DNA from: Bacillus rubiinfantis
Lineage (GTDB): Bacteria; Bacillota; Bacilli; Bacillales; Cytobacillaceae
Direction: 5' to 3'
Length of the DNA: 64,000 nt
NCBI GenBank assembly: GCA_000752035.1
Contig: CCFE01000024.1
Location: forward strand, 248,001 to 312,000
Positions 24,926-33,994 of this stretch are shown here, piece by piece. The position numbers were made by a program, and so were the translations under genes. Below the pieces are notes generated by a model. The model made no database searches. It worked only from the letters and a program-made list of their open reading frames with translations, and had not been told where the DNA came from. The first letter of the stretch is position 1; each line of letters opens with the position of its first letter.

Positions 24926-27163
24926 CTAATCTTGAATTATATCTTCGGTCGTTTCAGATGTGTCTTGCTTATCAACAGATTTCTTTTCATCCCACTGTTC
25001 CTCGGGAGTCTTTAAGGAAACAATCAAGAAATCTCCTTCATGAAGTTGTGTTTTCGGTTTAATACTTTGGGCAATAACATAGCCTTTTCCTTTCGTACTT
25101 AATTTTAACTCGGCAATTTTAGCTACTTTCATTACATCTCGGAGTGACCAATTTGTCATATCAGGAGCTGTTAACTCCCCATCTGTTTGAATGATGACCT
25201 TTTCACCTTCCAAGATTGTCGTACCTGCTTTAGGAAGCTGACCAGTAACGGTTTCACCTTTTCCTAATACAATAGGCTCTAACCCTTCAGCTTTTATACT
25301 TTTTATCGTCTCTGCAATTGTCTTACCTTTATAGTCTGTAACTTTGTTCAATTCTGTTTTTGTCTGTTTAGATGGTTGAATATTTAAATAGTGTAAACTA
25401 TTTTGCATTACCGGATTAAATACTGCAGATACGGGAATAGCCCCCTGTCCGGTTTCTATCCCAGTTAGCTGTGGCTGCTGAATTGCAACATAGACGATCA
25501 ATTTTGGGTCATCCTTTGGTGCCATTCCTAAAAACGAATAAACATAATTATTGGCACCATATAAATATCTGCCTCCAGGGCCAGGAATATTTGCTGTCCC
25601 AGTTTTTCCAGCTACACTATACCCAGCTATTTTATAGCGATTACCTGTCCCTTTTGGTGAAGTCACAACTGTCTCCAAATAATCGCGAACCTTTCTCGCT
25701 GTGTCAGCCGAGATTGGAGTTGATACAACTTCTGGTACCGTTTGCTCAATGGTTTTTCCATTATCATGATCAGCAATTTTTCGCACTACATGTGGCTTTA
25801 CCATCTTACCATCATTCGCAATGGCCGTTGCTGCCTGAATTTGCTGGATTGCCGTAATTGCTGTACCTTGACCATATGCGGTGGTGATTTTTTCAATTGG
25901 ATAGGTAAATTGAATTTTGCCTGTCGTTTCATCTGGGAGCTCAATTCCTGTGGGCTTATCAAAACCAAACTTGGACAGGTATTCACGGAATCGATCGAAG
26001 CCCAGTTTTTCCTTAGCAATCTTTGCAAATGCCACATTTGACGATCGCTGCACACCCTCCAAATAAGTTATACGGCCCCAGCCTGAGCCGTTATGGTCAT
26101 GGATTGCTTGATCTTTATTCGTGACACGGTATGAGCCTGACATATATGTTTCATTCGGATTAAAGACTTTCTCCTGAACCGCCGCTGCCAATGTAAATAT
26201 TTTCATTGTCGAACCAGGTTCGTATGATGTTTCTATCGCTTCATTATGCCAGCTTTCATCAATACCATCCTTGGTTTTTGGGTCAAATGTTGGACGTTGT
26301 CCCATTGCCAAGATTTCGCCTGTTTTCGGATCAGCAACAATCGCAATCATTTTTTTCGGGTTATATTTTTTCGCCACCTTCTCCATTGCATCTTCTAAGA
26401 AGGTTTGAATTTTCTTATCGATAGTTAAATAGATATCCTTTCCGTTTTGCGGCGCGGTAATTTTTTGCTTTTCATCTGGAAGAATATAACCCCAGACATC
26501 ACTTTCAAAGTTTACTTTTCCATTTTTACCAGATAGTACTTTATCAAACGATTTCTCGATTCCCATCCTGCCAACGGTTTTATAAGTTCCGTCTTTCTGT
26601 TCGATTTGATCAGCATATCCGACCAAATGCGAGGCAAATAGTCCATTAGGATAATAGCGCTTCGTATCCCGTTGAAAAATAATGCCAGGCAACTTCAGCT
26701 TTTCAATCTTGCGTTTCGTTTCTAGACTGATATCTTTCCCGGCCTTGCCAAACTCAACCTGAAACCTATCTTTCTCTATTGCTGAATTTAAATTTCTGTA
26801 AATATCTGTTTCGTCCATATCAATATAGTTGGCCAATTCTTTAGCAGTTTTTTCTGGATTGGTCACATGCTTTGGCTTTTTAAGATCAGTTGTCATCTTT
26901 TTATCCAATATAGCTACCAGCTTATAAGTAGTCGTATCCTCTGCAACAATCTCACCATTTCGGTCCAGAATTTTGCCTCTGGATGCTTGTAAGACATCTT
27001 GATGGGTATACTTTTGCTGTGCTTTTGCAGCTAACGGTTGACCGGCTGCCTCACCCGTTAATTGAATAGAAAAGTAGCGAAAAAGTACTACAAAAAAGAG
27101 CAGACCGAATATTACAAACAATATCGCTGCTCCAACATTCATATATGGCTGCTTTTTATTCAT
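24926..27163 (-). CDS. pbpB: division-specific transpeptidase PBP2B (class B PBP)
   Basis: Essential septal peptidoglycan transpeptidase, partner of FtsW, FtsL and DivIB. N-terminal membrane helix about 11-33; transpeptidase motifs STMK (318-321), SSN in QRSSNVAF and KTGTAN. Two C-terminal PASTA repeats (about 600-720) precede an acidic tail. Its start overlaps the end of ftsL by four bases. Length is 745 residues. The two PASTA repeats and the position next to ftsL distinguish it from SpoVD. Confidence 0.97.
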   Translation of the reverse strand: MNKKQPYMNVGAAILFVIFGLLFFVVLFRYFSIQLTGEAAGQPLAAKAQQKYTHQDVLQASRGKILDRNGEIVAEDTTTYKLVAILDKKMTTDLKKPKHVTNPEKTAKELANYIDMDETDIYRNLNSAIEKDRFQVEFGKAGKDISLETKRKIEKLKLPGIIFQRDTKRYYPNGLFASHLVGYADQIEQKDGTYKTVGRMGIEKSFDKVLSGKNGKVNFESDVWGYILPDEKQKITAPQNGKDIYLTIDKKIQTFLEDAMEKVAKKYNPKKMIAIVADPKTGEILAMGQRPTFDPKTKDGIDESWHNEAIETSYEPGSTMKIFTLAAAVQEKVFNPNETYMSGSYRVTNKDQAIHDHNGSGWGRITYLEGVQRSSNVAFAKIAKEKLGFDRFREYLSKFGFDKPTGIELPDETTGKIQFTYPIEKITTAYGQGTAITAIQQIQAATAIANDGKMVKPHVVRKIADHDNGKTIEQTVPEVVSTPISADTARKVRDYLETVVTSPKGTGNRYKIAGYSVAGKTGTANIPGPGGRYLYGANNYVYSFLGMAPKDDPKLIVYVAIQQPQLTGIETGQGAIPVSAVFNPVMQNSLHYLNIQPSKQTKTELNKVTDYKGKTIAETIKSIKAEGLEPIVLGKGETVTGQLPKAGTTILEGEKVIIQTDGELTAPDMTNWSLRDVMKVAKIAELKLSTKGKGYVIAQSIKPKTQLHEGDFLIVSLKTPEEQWDEKKSVDKQDTSETTEDIIQD

Positions 27164-27519
27164 TGCCCTGGCACTACCTTGACATTATTATTATTCAACT
27201 CTAATCCCATCTTTTTAGCCTCTTGGTAAATCCGCTCGTACCTGCTTAAATCCTTTACCTGCATTTGCAATTCGCTATTCACCTTTTCTTGTTCGCGAAT
27301 ATGTGATTCAACCGTTTGAATATCCTTGTTCATTTCATAAATCTTTGCCTGATTAGAAATTAAATGTACCGCGCCGAAGCAAACTAAGCCGGCAAACGCT
27401 ACTCCAATGATTTTTTCCCCTGGAGTCAGCCAGGATTTTTTTATTTTTACTTTTCTTTGTTCCTGAATTGTTGTCTCATTCAACTGTTGCTGTTGAATTT
27501 TCCTGGCGAGATTTCCCAC
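27160..27519 (-). CDS. ftsL: cell division protein FtsL
   Basis: Short bitopic protein that activates FtsW-PBP2B through the DivIB-DivIC-FtsL complex. A basic cytoplasmic N-terminus (to about 36), one membrane helix (about 38-56) and an external leucine-zipper-type coiled coil (about 60-100). GTG 27519 is preferred because GGAGGGG lies six bases upstream; the frame also runs back to a TTG inside that ribosome site. Length is 119 residues, typical. It lies between rsmH and pbpB. Confidence 0.93.
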   Translation of the reverse strand: MGNLARKIQQQQLNETTIQEQRKVKIKKSWLTPGEKIIGVAFAGLVCFGAVHLISNQAKIYEMNKDIQTVESHIREQEKVNSELQMQVKDLSRYERIYQEAKKMGLELNNNNVKVVPGQ

Positions 27520-27542
27520 ATATTTCCCCTCCAAAACGATTG

Positions 27543-28475
27543 TTATAGTTTTTCTGCAATACGTAGCTTTGCAGACCTTGCACGATTATTGTGTTCCAAC
27601 TCTTCCTCAGAAGGCAGCACTGGTTTACGAGTAACCAATTTCATTATTGGCTTATATTCATCCGGAATAAGCGGCAGTCCCGGCGGTAATGCTGGCGTTT
27701 CACTGGCACTTTTAAATATCGTCTTACAAATTCTATCCTCTAATGAATGAAATGTAATCACACAAATTCTTCCACCTGGATTGAGCAATTCAATTGCCTG
27801 ATGAAGAGACTGTTCAAAGACCGCTAACTCATCGTTCACTGCAATCCGTACCGCTTGGAAAATTCGTTTTGCTGGGTGGCCGCCTTTTCTGCGCGCAGGG
27901 GCAGGTATGGCTTCTTTAATAAGCTCAACTAATTCCAGAGTTGTTTCGATTGGTTTTGTTTGTCTAGCAGCTTCGATTTTCCGCGCTATTTGCTTTGAAA
28001 ATTTTTCTTCCCCATAACGGAAAAAGATGCGGACTAACTCTTCATATGACCAGCCGTTGATTACATCATAAGCTGAAATCTGTGCACTTGTATCCATTCT
28101 CATATCCAATGGTGCATCATGATGATAGCTAAAGCCTCTTTCAGGTGTATCTAATTGTGGTGAGGATACTCCGAGGTCATAAAGAATGCCATCTACTTTG
28201 AACACTCTCCGGCGCTCGAGCTCCTCTCGTAAATGAATAAAATTATTATTAATGATTTCAAAATTTTTCCCAGTTTGAGCTAATTGCTCCGTTACATGGG
28301 CTATTGCTGCTTCATCCTGGTCAAAGGCATACAGCTTGCCATCAGGTGCTAACTTTGAAAGAATAAGCGAACTATGGCCTGCACCGCCTAACGTACAGTC
28401 CACATAAATACCATTTTGCTTAATATTTAAGCCATTTACAGCTTCATCTAATAATACAGTTCTATGTTCAAACAT
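27543..28475 (-). CDS. rsmH: 16S rRNA (cytosine1402-N4)-methyltransferase RsmH
   Basis: SAM-dependent methyltransferase modifying the ribosomal P site at C1402. The start ATG 28475 (MFEHRTVLLDEAVNGL) has AGGTGG six bases upstream; the frame extends 14 codons further but without support. SAM-binding TLGGAGHSSLIL is near residue 35 and the family motifs DLGVSSPQLDTPERGFS and RICVITFHSLEDR follow. Length is 310 residues. It follows mraZ in the first dcw unit. Confidence 0.96.
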   Translation of the reverse strand: MFEHRTVLLDEAVNGLNIKQNGIYVDCTLGGAGHSSLILSKLAPDGKLYAFDQDEAAIAHVTEQLAQTGKNFEIINNNFIHLREELERRRVFKVDGILYDLGVSSPQLDTPERGFSYHHDAPLDMRMDTSAQISAYDVINGWSYEELVRIFFRYGEEKFSKQIARKIEAARQTKPIETTLELVELIKEAIPAPARRKGGHPAKRIFQAVRIAVNDELAVFEQSLHQAIELLNPGGRICVITFHSLEDRICKTIFKSASETPALPPGLPLIPDEYKPIMKLVTRKPVLPSEEELEHNNRARSAKLRIAEKL

Positions 28476-28547
28476 GTAGTACCACCTTTTCCAATCATAT
28501 CTTATGGAGCTAGACAACTCAGAAAATATATTAATATAAGTTTCCCG

Positions 28548-28979
28548 TTATATATCAAAGCCAATCATATTTTCTGCGATTTCTGCAAAAGATTCCTCAG
28601 ACTGTATAAAATAGTCTTCCCAAATCTGTTTGCTCCAGATTTCAATTCGATTGGAAACTCCTAAAATAACACATTCCTTATCCAATTTCGCGTATTGCAA
28701 AAGTGGTGATGAGATATTAATCCTTCCCTGTTTATCGAGTTCACTCTCTGTTGCTCCAGAAAAGAAGAAACGGGTAAAGGCGCGGGCATCTTTTTTCGTC
28801 AGTGGTAAGGCTTTTAGTTTTTCTTCTAACAGCTTCCACTCTGATAATGGGTAACCAAACAAGCATTGATCCAATCCTCTGGTAATAATAAATGTATCCC
28901 CCAGGTCTTCGCGGAATTTGGATGGGACGATTAAGCGGCCTTTATTATCAATGTTGTGATGGTATTCGCCCATAAACAT
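28548..28979 (-). CDS. mraZ: transcriptional regulator MraZ
   Basis: AbrB-like DNA-binding protein that autoregulates the first dcw operon. Two MraZ repeats: MGEYHHNIDNKGRLIVPSKFR near the start and ATESELDKQGRINISSPLL near residue 75. ATG 28979 (MFMGEY) matches the family; an upstream in-frame start adds residues that relatives lack. Length is 143 residues. It begins the mraZ-rsmH-ftsL-pbpB unit and has three regularly spaced GTGG boxes upstream. Confidence 0.96.
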   Translation of the reverse strand: MFMGEYHHNIDNKGRLIVPSKFREDLGDTFIITRGLDQCLFGYPLSEWKLLEEKLKALPLTKKDARAFTRFFFSGATESELDKQGRINISSPLLQYAKLDKECVILGVSNRIEIWSKQIWEDYFIQSEESFAEIAENMIGFDI

Positions 28980-29011
28980 ACCCACTACCCCCACTTTCTA
29001 TTAAAAATGTA

Positions 29012-29035
29012 CCACATTCCCCCACTTTCCACCAC
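29012..29035 (-). promoter_or_regulatory. MraZ operator: GTGG boxes at ten-base spacing
   Basis: The minus strand carries GTGG at 29032-29035, 29022-29025 and 29012-29015, exactly ten bases apart, with one extra overlapping copy at 29029. MraZ is known to bind short direct repeats of this kind upstream of its own gene. Confidence 0.65.
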
Positions 29036-29093
29036 CTATTTTTAAACAATTCGCCCTTACATCATAAAAATCCTTTTTCGTTATAAATTTTTA

Positions 29094-29125
29094 GAAAAAA
29101 AAAAAAACTCCACATACTTTGTGGA
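29094..29125 (-). terminator. intrinsic terminator of bshC
   Basis: Stem CTCCACA / TGTGGAG (29107-29113, 29119-29125) with a five-base loop, followed on the minus strand by an unbroken T run of about 13. Confidence 0.93.
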
Positions 29126-29136
29126 GAAAAAAGAGA

Positions 29137-30771
29137 CTACATTTTGATTACTTTATGAGTACCGTCAAATGTAAAGGGGAGATTCATTACATCCCTGAGA
29201 AAATGAAGTCCATATTGATTTAAGTAATAAAATACATTCCAAACTCGTTCTTGCGGCGATCCATTAGGTCTTAACCCCATATCAATGCGACTATATTTTT
29301 GCAGGACAACATCATGTTGCTGCTGAACTGCATCATCCAATTTTGCTTGCATGAAATCGATTTGTTTAATCAGGTATGCTTCATTTTTTTTCAATAATGG
29401 TACAAGTCCCCGGTTTACTTGAACGGTTTTAGCTTCAATTGTATCGTATTGACTCAAGAGCTGATGTTTAACAGTGGAAAATAATTCTTCAATCTCTTCA
29501 TCTTTAATGGACTGTAAAAATTGCTCCTTTGCAGATGCTGTTCCAGACTGCAACACATGAATAAGATCGAGACCAAGCTCATTTATATCTGACTCAACTG
29601 ACCGGTCTAGAAATGTAATATTCAAGCGTGGGACAATTGGTGGCATTTTTATCTGAAAATGTTCAAAGACTTGTTTTAATTCTGCCCAATAAGAAATTTC
29701 TCCAGGTCCAGCAATAAAGGCAAGAGTCGGAAACAGCCATTCTTGCATAAGCGGTCTAGTCACCACATTATTACTTAAAAAGGCCGGCTGTTGATTGGCC
29801 AGCGCCATTAATTCCTCCTTGGAAAAAGAAACCACACCACTTTTCCCCACAAAACAATCCTCACTATAATCATATTCCAACAATATTCTCTCTTGATGTG
29901 TATGATCATAATAGAATAAATTAGCGGAATTTTCACTCGCATCAATAGTAATAGGAAACCCTTTTTGGGCAATCAGTCCCTGCTGATTAAGCAATGCATC
30001 TGTGATTGCATCATGATGGGCAATTTGCTGAGTAAAAAAGTCCCTTTGCAATTGGCGAAATTCAGGATTACCTGAATCAACAAGCAGAAGTCCGTCCTCC
30101 TTAAACAAGGCCATGACAATCCTAGCAAAAAAGTCTACAAATGTAACCGAGTTGTCAATTTGTTCGTTTGCAAATTGTAATAATGAATTGGTATGCTCAG
30201 TTTCGCCAAAAGTTTCAATCACATTTTTCACCCAGGAAAGACAAGCCTGTTTGTCTAAACCGATATCGGTAACCATTTTCTTCTGCACTATCTTTTCAGG
30301 GTAGACCCATTTATCTACTCTTTCTCCAACAGGTACATAAATGTGATTGACTTCCTGGAAATCGTGATCCTCACCAGCAATCCAAAAAACTGGAACAACT
30401 GGAACACCTAGCTCCTGTTCCTTTATCTGTGCTAGTTTAATGATTGAAATAACCTTATGTATGGAATAAAGCGGCCCAGTTAATAACCCTGCCTGCTGTC
30501 CGCCAATAACGACGACACTATTTTCTTGTTTTAATTTTTCAAGTGAGTGCTGAACAGCATTCGAGACCGGGAAACGTTCCATAAACTGTTCAATATGCTT
30601 CGCTACTTCCACGCGGGGAAACTGACGGTCACGCAACTCACTTAAGCGTTCGCTGTCTTCATTAAAATCATTAAACCGATAATGAAAAAATGACCGTATT
30701 TCTTCCGACTGCTGCAAATATTGCGAAGCAAACCGGTTCGTTGCTGGTAAAAAGAGATTTAACATCTCCAT
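29137..30771 (-). CDS. bshC: bacillithiol synthase BshC
   Basis: Adds cysteine to GlcN-malate in the last step of bacillithiol synthesis, the main low-molecular-weight thiol of Bacilli. The 544 residues include the family motifs VVVIGGQQAGLLTGPLYSIHK (in part, about 90), VPVFWIAGEDHDFQEVNH (about 126) and IAGPGEISYWAEL (about 340), plus a long C-terminal coiled coil. ATG 30771 follows AAAGGAAG. Its place beside mraZ is usual for Bacillaceae (yllA). Confidence 0.96.
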   Translation of the reverse strand: MEMLNLFLPATNRFASQYLQQSEEIRSFFHYRFNDFNEDSERLSELRDRQFPRVEVAKHIEQFMERFPVSNAVQHSLEKLKQENSVVVIGGQQAGLLTGPLYSIHKVISIIKLAQIKEQELGVPVVPVFWIAGEDHDFQEVNHIYVPVGERVDKWVYPEKIVQKKMVTDIGLDKQACLSWVKNVIETFGETEHTNSLLQFANEQIDNSVTFVDFFARIVMALFKEDGLLLVDSGNPEFRQLQRDFFTQQIAHHDAITDALLNQQGLIAQKGFPITIDASENSANLFYYDHTHQERILLEYDYSEDCFVGKSGVVSFSKEELMALANQQPAFLSNNVVTRPLMQEWLFPTLAFIAGPGEISYWAELKQVFEHFQIKMPPIVPRLNITFLDRSVESDINELGLDLIHVLQSGTASAKEQFLQSIKDEEIEELFSTVKHQLLSQYDTIEAKTVQVNRGLVPLLKKNEAYLIKQIDFMQAKLDDAVQQQHDVVLQKYSRIDMGLRPNGSPQERVWNVFYYLNQYGLHFLRDVMNLPFTFDGTHKVIKM

Positions 30772-30869
30772 CTATTTACTTCCTTTCTGATACCCAATTT
30801 CATTTCCTTTTAGAAGTATACCATTCACCGCCTGTTTTGAAAAAAAACTTTGCCTGAAATTTTTATCCT

Positions 30870-30915
30870 GCCTTAACGGGCAGTCCCCCCCACTGATGGA
30901 AGTTTCACTTTATCC
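30870..30915. repeat. structured repeat, short copy
   Basis: Shares GCCTTAACGGGCAGT (30870-30884) and a 29-base block (30887-30915) with the element at 32239-32340, but only two bases separate the blocks here instead of 58. Its right end supplies the stop codon of the DUF3397 gene. It looks like an internally deleted copy. Confidence 0.8.
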
Positions 30916-31305
30916 AGCAATAGTAAACGTGACAGCACGATAAATCAACCCATAGAGCATTAAGCAAATATAGGAGATACAAAAAAAGAGAAAATTAATC
31001 CGCCAAAATCCTTTAAATAACTTTCTATAATCAATTTCACCTTTTATTTTCCAATGAGCGAAAACAAGGATAATAGCAAACACGATCATAATTAGAAAGA
31101 TAACACCCAAGAAGGAACGTTCCCAGATGATCTTAATTAAAAAATATACAGAAATAATAAATAAGATTGTACTATAATCAAGTGCTATATGCACAGATTT
31201 GCGCTGGTTTTTTGAAACAAGCTTCGTAATAAAAAATAGTAGAAAAAAACCTAATAATGGAAGAACCAAAAATAATGTTATCACATTTGTCAGGAAGGTT
31301 GTCAT
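30910..31305 (-). CDS. DUF3397-family membrane protein
   Basis: Integral membrane protein of 131 residues with four hydrophobic segments (about 5-28, 42-60, 64-84, 100-125). DUF3397 proteins are found beside bshC and panE in Bacillaceae; function is unknown. ATG 31305 overlaps the panE stop codon (TGATG), with AAGGAGGG eight bases upstream, so the two are probably co-translated. The final GGA-TAA is part of a repeat that reappears at 32312-32340, so the natural C-terminus may have been altered. Confidence 0.8.
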   Translation of the reverse strand: MTTFLTNVITLFLVLPLLGFFLLFFITKLVSKNQRKSVHIALDYSTILFIISVYFLIKIIWERSFLGVIFLIMIVFAIILVFAHWKIKGEIDYRKLFKGFWRINFLFFCISYICLMLYGLIYRAVTFTIAG

Positions 31306-32207
31306 CAAGCCATCCCTCCTTCGCCTGCTTCTTTACCTTTAATAAGATTATATAGATTTTCAATAATTGGAGCTTTGATCTGATGCTGTCGAGCTTCCGT
31401 TAGTAGATACCCTACTATCGCATCAATTTCAGTACGTCTATTCGCTTGCAAGTCTTTGAGCATGGAAGAGTGATTCTCTGCTGTGGCTAGACAAATATCG
31501 GTAACTTGACGGAAATACTCTGCTTCATTTTTTAGTTTTAATATCGCCGCAACTTCAGAAAAAAGACTCTTCGCTGCCGCATAATAATAATGATTATGTA
31601 TCAGATCCCCATTTTTCACAGCAAGTATCGCGGTTAGCGGGTTAATCACACTGTTAACAATTAATTTCTTTACCAGCATTTCATAATAATCAACATGATA
31701 TTTAAAAGGGAAATCATCAGCAGCAGCGGAAACAAATTCTCTTAGTGGTCCTGCGTTACCTTGATACACCGCAACATTTGTAACGCCGGCACCATTGTGA
31801 CTGACAAGATAAGCAGTTTCTCTAAGTGCCCCATGTTCCACAGATCCAACATATACATTATGTCCTTGAATAGAGGACAATTCATTTAAATGTCCCATGC
31901 CATTTTGTAAAAACAATAAGTTTATAGGTTTAACGGGTAATTGCTTAATTACTGTGATAATCGGATTAAGCTGATATTGTTTAACCGCTACAATAGTAAT
32001 ATCCTCAGAGCCACGCCACATTTCAGCTTGACATGCATGAACCATTTCCTTATTTATGCCATAATCGTTTTTTAGTAGTATTCCCGCTTGATTGATTTGC
32101 AACGCTTGCTGTTCACTTCTTGTATAAATGGTAACAGCAAATTTCCTGCTTAAATAGGCAGCAAATAATAGTCCGATAGACCCCGCTCCGATTATGCCTA
32201 CTTTCAT
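31305..32207 (-). CDS. panE: 2-dehydropantoate 2-reductase (PanE/ApbA family)
   Basis: NADPH-dependent reductase of ketopantoate in pantothenate and CoA synthesis. N-terminal Rossmann motif GIIGAGSIGLLFAAYL; catalytic-domain signature with the conserved lysine in MLVKKLIVNSVINPLTAIL (about 180). ATG 32207 follows AAAGAGGG. Length is 300 residues. It corresponds to B. subtilis ylbQ. True ketopantoate activity is likely but not certain, since the family includes paralogues. Confidence 0.87.
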   Translation of the reverse strand: MKVGIIGAGSIGLLFAAYLSRKFAVTIYTRSEQQALQINQAGILLKNDYGINKEMVHACQAEMWRGSEDITIVAVKQYQLNPIITVIKQLPVKPINLLFLQNGMGHLNELSSIQGHNVYVGSVEHGALRETAYLVSHNGAGVTNVAVYQGNAGPLREFVSAAADDFPFKYHVDYYEMLVKKLIVNSVINPLTAILAVKNGDLIHNHYYYAAAKSLFSEVAAILKLKNEAEYFRQVTDICLATAENHSSMLKDLQANRRTEIDAIVGYLLTEARQHQIKAPIIENLYNLIKGKEAGEGGMA

Positions 32208-32238
32208 GTACTATCCCTCTTTTTGCAGTCTTTTTCCC

Positions 32239-32340
32239 GCCTTAACGGGCAGTAAGACCCCCGCCTCAAGATTACGAGTCTATAAGGAATCTAGGTGGGG
32301 GATGAAGGAAACCCCCACTGATGGAAGTTTCACTTTATCC
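32239..32340. repeat. structured repeat, long copy
   Basis: About 102 bases with several inverted repeats. CCCCCGCCT (near 32259) pairs with AGGTGGGGG (near 32293), and the same G run can instead pair with CCCCCACT (32312-32319). AGATT / AATCT extends the first stem, and CCCG-N6-CGGG forms a hairpin at the left end. End blocks match 30870-30915. No ORF, terminal inverted repeat or target duplication is visible. Possibly a non-autonomous IS200/IS605-like or REP-like element (inference). Confidence 0.75.
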
Positions 32341-32381
32341 TAGTTTATCAAATTATGTTGGTATGGTGTAATGATTATCAG

Positions 32382-32414
32382 AAAAAATACCCATGCAGGA
32401 AGATTATACATGGG
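32382..32414 (-). terminator. terminator of the acyl-CoA carboxylase operon
   Basis: Minus-strand CCCATG / CATGGG (32409-32414 and 32390-32395) followed by TATTTTTTCT. It lies just after the carboxyltransferase gene. Confidence 0.7.
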
Positions 32415-32436
32415 CAATAAACAGCAGCTTATTTTT

Positions 32437-33978
32437 TCACACAGGATAGACAGGATGTTTTCTATTGCTGAAGGACAGTTCCTTTGTTTCATAATAGCTA
32501 AACCGCTCACTTAAGACTTGACGCAGTTCAGACGGGGCAACAATTTCATCAACAATCAATTCCGATGCAAGTCGATAAATATCAATATGTTCTTTATATT
32601 CTTGTTGTTTAGCCTGAACAAATGCCAGTTTTTCCTTTGAATCCTGTATCTCATTAATCTTGTTTGAATACACTGCATTTACGGCTGCTTCAGGTCCCAT
32701 TACAGCTATTTGTGCCGTCGGGAGAGCAATACAAACATCTGGTTCAAACGCCGGACCAGCCATGGCATATAGCCCCGCCCCATACGCTTTTCTGACAATA
32801 ACGGAAATTTTCGGCACTGTTGCTGAACTCATCGCTGCAATTAACTTGGCACCATGACGAATGATTCCAGCCCTCTCAACTTTTGTTCCAATCATAAAGC
32901 CTGGAACATCAGCGAGAAAAAGTAATGGAATATGGAAGGCATCGCAAAGCTGAATAAATTTTGCCGCCTTATCCGCGGAATCAACAAACAACACGCCGCC
33001 TTTTACCTTCGGCTGATTGGCAACTATCCCAATCGCTCGCCCCTCAATTCTTGCTAATCCAGTAATGATCTCTGGAGCGAACAATTTTTTCATCTCATAA
33101 AAACTGCCTCTGTCGACAAGCCGCTCAATACATTCATACATATCGAATGGGGCATTTTGGTTTTCTGGGATGATCTCCTCCAGGCTTCTCCCCTCTCTTG
33201 CAGGTACTCCCGTTACTAATTGAGGAGTTTCCTTAAAGCTTGCTGGCATGAAGCTTAAATACTGTTTGGCAGATTCAATCGCCTCTTCTTCACTATACGC
33301 AAGAACATCGCCACAGCCGCTTACCGAACAATGCATCCGGGCCCCGCCCATTTCCTCGAGACTGACCTTTTCACCAATAACTTTTTCCGCCATTCTCGGT
33401 GAACCTAAATACATAGAAGCATTCTTGTCAACCATGATAACGATATCGCAAAAAGCCGGGATATACGCACCTCCTGCCGCCGATGGTCCAAACAGTAGAC
33501 AGACCTGAGGAATCATGCCTGATAACTTTACTTGATTGTAAAAAATCCTGCCTGCACCGCGTCGATTTGGAAACATCTCCAATTGGTCAGTGATTCTTGC
33601 ACCTGCGGAATCAACCAAGTAGAGGAGTGGTACTTTTAATTTCTCCGCTGTTTCTTGAATCCGAATAATCTTCTCGACGGTCCGCGCACCCCAGGAACCG
33701 GCTTTAACAGTGGAATCGTTTGCCATTACACACACCGTTTGACCATTGATTTTTCCTATCGCTGTAACCACCCCATCAGCAGGTAGATTCCCAGCTGTAA
33801 AATTAGCGAATTTCCCGTCTTCTTCGTATTTGCCTTCATCAAACAATAAAGTGAGGCGTTCACGAACAAAAAGTTTATTTTGTGTCTTCGCCTTTTCATG
33901 ATATTTGGGCAGGCCGCCGGCTTCAATTACGCGTCGATTTTCAGACAATAAATGATTATAATTCTTGATTATTTCCAT
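32437..33978 (-). CDS. acyl-CoA carboxylase carboxyltransferase subunit (YngE-like)
   Basis: Carboxyltransferase of a three-part biotin-dependent acyl-CoA carboxylase, transferring CO2 from carboxybiotin to an acyl-CoA. Both crotonase-like halves are present: VDSAGARITDQ and GPSAAGGAYIPAF in the first (about 125-175), FLADVPGFMIGTKVERAGIIRHGAKL in part and KAYGAGLYAMAGPAFEPD in the second (about 340-410). Length is 513 residues. It follows the biotin carrier gene. Relatives act on methylcrotonyl-, propionyl- or other acyl-CoAs; the substrate cannot be told from sequence alone. Confidence 0.88.
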   Translation of the reverse strand: MEIIKNYNHLLSENRRVIEAGGLPKYHEKAKTQNKLFVRERLTLLFDEGKYEEDGKFANFTAGNLPADGVVTAIGKINGQTVCVMANDSTVKAGSWGARTVEKIIRIQETAEKLKVPLLYLVDSAGARITDQLEMFPNRRGAGRIFYNQVKLSGMIPQVCLLFGPSAAGGAYIPAFCDIVIMVDKNASMYLGSPRMAEKVIGEKVSLEEMGGARMHCSVSGCGDVLAYSEEEAIESAKQYLSFMPASFKETPQLVTGVPAREGRSLEEIIPENQNAPFDMYECIERLVDRGSFYEMKKLFAPEIITGLARIEGRAIGIVANQPKVKGGVLFVDSADKAAKFIQLCDAFHIPLLFLADVPGFMIGTKVERAGIIRHGAKLIAAMSSATVPKISVIVRKAYGAGLYAMAGPAFEPDVCIALPTAQIAVMGPEAAVNAVYSNKINEIQDSKEKLAFVQAKQQEYKEHIDIYRLASELIVDEIVAPSELRQVLSERFSYYETKELSFSNRKHPVYPV

Positions 33979-33994
33979 CCCTGTTTCACCTCAC

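Noticed and set aside
30870..32340. Composite transposon made of the two repeats
   Set aside because: The copies are in direct orientation, there is no transposase between them, and no target duplication; panE and DUF3397 are normal neighbours of bshC.
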